From: an uncultured Lachnospiraceae bacterium
GTDB lineage: Bacteria; Bacillota; Clostridia; Lachnospirales; Lachnospiraceae
Length of the DNA stretch: 56,397 nt
Direction: 5' to 3'
NCBI GenBank assembly: GCA_910589195.1
Contig: CAJUTC010000019.1
Span: 1 to 56,397, forward strand
The notes under the pieces were generated by a model. That model was not told where the DNA came from and did no database searches. It saw only the letters and a program-made list of their open reading frames with translations. Below are positions 53,211 to 56,397 of this stretch, piece after piece. The translations under genes and the position numbers were made by a program. How positions within the stretch are numbered: position 1 is the first letter of the stretch; each line of letters begins with the position of its first letter.

Positions 53211-55232
53211 ATGATTTTATCATGCAGCAATATTTCAAAAGCATTCGGCAGCAATACTGTTCTGGAGCAAATATCCTTTCATATAGAAGAGCATGAAAAA
53301 GCTGCCATTGTAGGCATTAATGGCGCCGGAAAATCCACCTTGTTAAAAATTATAATCGGCCAGCTTTCACCTGACAGCGGTGAAGTCGTTTTGTCCAAAG
53401 GGAAAACCATTGGCTATCTGGCCCAGCATCAGGATTTGGAAAGCTCCCGTACCATCTATGAAGAAGTACTGGAAATTAAGCGTCCTGTTATCCGAATGGA
53501 AGAACGGATCCGGGAACTGGAGCTTCAGATGAAGCATACCGACGGGCAGAAACTGGAAAATCTGCTTGCGGAATATGACCGGCTAAACCATCAGTTTGAA
53601 CTGGAAAACGGCTATGCCTATAAAAGTGAAGTAACCGGCGTACTAAAAGGACTGGGATTTCTGGAGGATGAATTTAATAAGCCAGTCACTACCTTATCCG
53701 GCGGCCAAAAAACCCGGGTTTCCTTAGGAAAACTTCTGCTGTCTAACCCGGACATCATCCTTTTAGACGAGCCTACCAACCATTTAGATATGGAATCTAT
53801 CTCCTGGCTGGAAAATTATTTATTAAACTACAGCGGAAGTGTCATTATTGTTGCCCATGACCGGTATTTTTTAAACCAGGTGGTTAAAAAGATTGTGGAA
53901 TTGGAACAAGGTCATTCACAAGTTTATCTGGGAAATTATGAGGAATACAGCAGGAAGCGAGCCATGATTCGTCAGGCCCAGATGAAAGCTTATTTGAATC
54001 AGCAGCAGGAAATCAAACATCAGCAGGAAGTGATTACAAAGCTGAAATCGTTTAACCGGGAAAAATCCATCAAGCGGGCTGAAAGCAGGGAGAAGCTTCT
54101 GTCTAAAATTGAAGTATTAGAAAAACCGGCGGAAATTAAGGATGCTATGGCCATTACCTTAGAGCCCAGAACAGAAAGCGGTAATGACGTCCTTGCTATC
54201 CGAAACTTAAGCAAATCCTTTGGCCCTTTAACCCTGTTTTCCTGTGTAGATATGGATATTAAAAAGGGGGAACGGGTAGCCATAATCGGCAATAACGGAA
54301 CCGGAAAATCTACACTGCTTAAAATTATTATGGATCTGCTTCCGGGAGATACCGGTGAAATCCGCCCAGGTTCTAAAGTCCATGTAGGATATTATGATCA
54401 GGAGCAGCAGGTTCTGCACCCGGAAAAAACCATTTTTGATGAAATCCAGGATGAATATCCGGATATGGATAATACCAGGGTTCGTAATGTGCTGGCCGCT
54501 TTCCTGTTCACCGGAGATGATGTATTTAAGCGAATTTCTGATTTAAGCGGAGGCGAACGGGGGCGGGTATCCCTGGCTAAGCTGATGCTGTCAGAAGCCA
54601 ATTTCCTGATTCTTGACGAGCCTACCAACCATCTGGATCTGACTTCAAAGGAAATTTTAGAAGATGCCTTATCCCATTATACCGGAACTGTATTATATGT
54701 ATCCCATGACCGCTATTTTATTAATAAAACGGCTACCAGGATTCTGGAATTAACGGGACAGACCTTTATTAATTATCTGGGAAATTATGATTATTATTTA
54801 GAAAAAAAGGAAGAGCTGACCAAGGTATACACAGGACAGGCTCCTATGTCTGGTCTGTCTGTTAAAACCGCTGGCCCTTTATCCGGTCTGACCGCTTCCA
54901 CCCTTTCCGCTTCTCTTTCGGCCCAGACCGCCGAAAACGTATGGCCTGGAAAACCAAAGGATACTGCCGGAAAGATGGATTGGAAAGCCCAGAAAAAAGA
55001 ACAAGCCAGAATCCGGAAGCGTCAAAACGATCAGAAGAAAGCAGAGGAAATGATCCAACAGTTAGAAAAGCGGGATGGACAAATTGATACCATGCTAACG
55101 TTGGAAGAAGTTTATACGGATGTGGGCAAACTGGTAGAGCTGAACCAGGAAAAAGAAGAAATCAGCAAGAAGCTGGAAGTGCTATACGATTTATGGGCAG
55201 AGCTGGCAGAGGAAGAAACCACAAAAACCTGA
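53211..55232 (+). CDS. ABC-F family ATPase
   Basis: 673 aa soluble protein with two ABC domains and no membrane segments. First domain: Walker A VGINGAGKST, signature TTLSGGQKTR, Walker B ILLDEPTNHLD. Second: GNNGTGKST, DLSGGERGR, LILDEPTNHLD. The ~80-residue linker between them is charged and helical, and a long charged C-terminal extension (about residues 540-670, coiled-coil-like) follows. ABC-F proteins act on the ribosome in translation or antibiotic protection. No macrolide-type leader was recognised. AGGAGGG sits directly upstream of the ATG. Confidence 0.93.
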   Translation: MILSCSNISKAFGSNTVLEQISFHIEEHEKAAIVGINGAGKSTLLKIIIGQLSPDSGEVVLSKGKTIGYLAQHQDLESSRTIYEEVLEIKRPVIRMEERIRELELQMKHTDGQKLENLLAEYDRLNHQFELENGYAYKSEVTGVLKGLGFLEDEFNKPVTTLSGGQKTRVSLGKLLLSNPDIILLDEPTNHLDMESISWLENYLLNYSGSVIIVAHDRYFLNQVVKKIVELEQGHSQVYLGNYEEYSRKRAMIRQAQMKAYLNQQQEIKHQQEVITKLKSFNREKSIKRAESREKLLSKIEVLEKPAEIKDAMAITLEPRTESGNDVLAIRNLSKSFGPLTLFSCVDMDIKKGERVAIIGNNGTGKSTLLKIIMDLLPGDTGEIRPGSKVHVGYYDQEQQVLHPEKTIFDEIQDEYPDMDNTRVRNVLAAFLFTGDDVFKRISDLSGGERGRVSLAKLMLSEANFLILDEPTNHLDLTSKEILEDALSHYTGTVLYVSHDRYFINKTATRILELTGQTFINYLGNYDYYLEKKEELTKVYTGQAPMSGLSVKTAGPLSGLTASTLSASLSAQTAENVWPGKPKDTAGKMDWKAQKKEQARIRKRQNDQKKAEEMIQQLEKRDGQIDTMLTLEEVYTDVGKLVELNQEKEEISKKLEVLYDLWAELAEEETTKT

Positions 55233-55310
55233 TCGTTTGATGGAAAATGTCCATATATTGATATAGGATATGGGGCAATAACAATCCTGTATTGCCAGAA
55301 AGGGGAGCAT

Positions 55311-55541
55311 ATGAATAGATGGAAACGGGCTTTTGCCATTATTGGCCTGATACTAATTGGGATTTTAATTGTAGGATCGATTATTTTAGCCTTTATGGGA
55401 ACAGAACTGTCCCGCCAGCTTTTAATGGCTGATTTGTTTTGCCTGATGGTAATTCCAGCCTGCTTTTACGGATATCAGATTTTCCTCAATCTACGAAATC
55501 AAAAAAACGGGAAGCAGGATAAAAAACCGGATTGTAAATAA
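55311..55541 (+). CDS. Small two-helix membrane protein, probably the 5' part of a broken gene
   Basis: 76 aa. ATG with AAAGGGGAGC upstream. Two hydrophobic segments (IIGLILIGILIVGSIILAF and LMADLFCLMVIPACFYGYQIF) and a Lys-rich tail. The frame continues past the TAA without interruption into a third hydrophobic segment and a DUF3592-like domain, so the stop may be a nonsense mutation. The short protein may still be made. Function unknown. Confidence 0.6.
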   Translation: MNRWKRAFAIIGLILIGILIVGSIILAFMGTELSRQLLMADLFCLMVIPACFYGYQIFLNLRNQKNGKQDKKPDCK

Positions 55542-55850
55542 TGGATTTCTGCCGGCACACTCTTTCTGCTGGTCAGCAGCATTTTCTTGGGCGTGTCCTG
55601 CGCCATGTTCGTGAACACATCCTATTTCCAGAAGAACGGCATCATGACGGAAGCTGTGATTGAGGATATCCAGGGTGAGGATGTATGGATCTGGTATTCT
55701 GCGGACAACGGGAATTTCAGCGGCCCGCTTGGGTATTACAGTTCATCCATGCGGGTGGGAAACAACGTACCAATCTATTATGATCTGGAGAACCCGGGCC
55801 GGATCCATGCTGTGGGATCGGACGTGCTCACAGTGATATTCCTGGCTACT
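55542..55850 (+). pseudogene. DUF3592-like segment after an in-frame stop, truncated at its 3' end
   Basis: Same frame as 55311-55541. Reads WISAGTLFLLVSSIFLGVSC (a membrane segment), then NGIMTEAVIEDIQGEDVWIW and NVPIYYDLENPGRIHAVG, a DUF3592-like beta domain. There is no ribosome site for a separate start. After DVLTVIF the frame runs into a Uma2-like gene, so the expected last helix is lost. Broken on both sides. Confidence 0.55.
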
Positions 55851-55852
55851 CT

Positions 55853-56278
55853 ATGGAACTGTCCAATATCATCTATAACTACATCAAAAGTAAAAAGGGA
55901 ACTTGCCAGATATTCAGTGCCCCATTTGACGTAAAACTGTCCGACAAGCCCCTTACAATTGTTCAACCTGATATTATGGTTATCTGCAACAAGGATAAAC
56001 TGGATGGAAAACGCTGCAACGGTGCCCCGGATTTCATCATTGAAATTGTTTCCCCCAGCAATCCAGCAGATGATTACATCCGCAAACTCTATTACTACAA
56101 TAATGCCGGCGTTCGTGAGTACTGGATCGTGGATCCACGCCGCAAGACTGTGACTTTCAATTACTTCGAAGGCAATATTGTAAGCGTTCAGTACCCTTTT
56201 GATTCCATTATCAAGGTTAATATCTATGATGATCTGCTTATCAACTTTTCCGAGATTGCTAATCTGATGAACATTTAG
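55853..56278 (+). pseudogene. Uma2-family (DUF820) PD-(D/E)XK-like protein, 5'-truncated
   Basis: 141 residues, against about 190 usual. Starts inside the domain (MELSNIIYNYIKSKKG) and keeps CQIFSAPFDVKL, IVQPDIMVIC, GAPDFIIEIVSPSNPADDYI and GVREYWIVDPRRKTV, including the likely nuclease-type Asp and Glu residues. The first ~45 residues (normally the YELIDG segment) are missing, replaced by the DUF3592 sequence. No clear ribosome site precedes the ATG. Function of Uma2 proteins is poorly known. Confidence 0.7.
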
Positions 56279-56287
56279 CCGGAAAGA

Positions 56288-56317
56288 AAAGGCATATGCT
56301 CCACTGTATATGCCTTT
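56288..56317 (+). terminator. Terminator-like hairpin after the Uma2 fragment
   Basis: AAAGGCATAT pairs with ATATGCCTTT. The remaining 80 bp to the window edge hold nothing recognisable. Confidence 0.6.
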
Positions 56318-56397
56318 CATTCTGCCTATGTGATTTTCCGCTGCTCTATATTGGCAGACATACAAAGGATTCCCATCTGTCGGCCCCGATAACAAAG

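Noticed and set aside
55778..56395. Minus-strand 205-codon open frame at the right edge
   Set aside because: It is antisense to the recognisable Uma2 domain on the plus strand and shows no family features.

Overview
The window looks like a chromosomal segment from a spore-forming, anaerobic Firmicute of the Lachnospiraceae/Clostridium type. The grounds are spoVAD/spoVAE, T-box leaders, a CIRCE-controlled groESL, Rex, YesMN-type two-component systems, choline-binding-like cell-wall proteins and AGGAGG ribosome sites. This assignment is inference from gene content; no 16S gene is present.

Layout. 1-338: 3' end of a radical-SAM/SPASM maturase. 548-12175 (minus): a pentose uptake and catabolism locus. 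It holds a YesN/YesM two-component system, a galactofuranose/arabinose-type ABC importer (lipoprotein, ATPase, two permeases), a second membrane-anchored sugar-binding protein, an FGGY kinase and AraD. 12242-17350: a worn region with relics of an RloA/RloB-like defence pair and other decayed genes, a GH25 lysozyme with wall-binding repeats, tRNA-Gly(CCC) and an orphan type III-like DNA methyltransferase. 17548-26242: DMT transporter, GNAT acetyltransferase, intracellular-looking pectinesterase, guaB, a small membrane protein, groEL/groES, an acyltransferase relic and an acidic anchored protein. 26367-35834: a tryptophan theme (TrpB2-type synthase and a TrpXYZ-like importer, each behind a T-box with a UGG specifier), with a MerR regulator, a wall-binding protein and spoVAD/E between them. 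35988-44479: hexuronate catabolism (two KDG kinases, KDPG aldolase, IclR and LacI regulators, altronate dehydratase, uronate isomerase). 44698-55232: housekeeping genes (YebC, MATE, CNNM/CorC-like, MazF, Alr, NnrD/NnrE, Rex, ABC-F). 55311-56278: a broken membrane-protein gene fused to a truncated Uma2 gene.

How the parts work together. YesM probably senses a sugar, perhaps with the anchored binding protein, and YesN probably acts at three 21-bp-spaced direct repeats (9023-9082) upstream of the importer operon. Imported pentose would be phosphorylated and epimerised to xylulose-5-P; the isomerase is not in the window. Pectin-derived galacturonate would pass through UxaC, an unlinked reductase, UxaA, KDG kinase and KDPG aldolase to pyruvate and triose-P. 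LacI and IclR regulators sit next to clear palindromes. Tryptophan supply appears to be controlled by uncharged tRNA-Trp at two related T-boxes.

The most noteworthy signals are the 21-bp triple repeat, the anchored binding protein, the paired Trp T-boxes, the palindromes abutting both terminators of the trpXYZ-like locus, the decayed RloAB region beside an orphan methyltransferase, a MazF with no antitoxin gene beside it, and the in-frame stop plus fusion at the right end. I did not find a clearly new multi-gene system.
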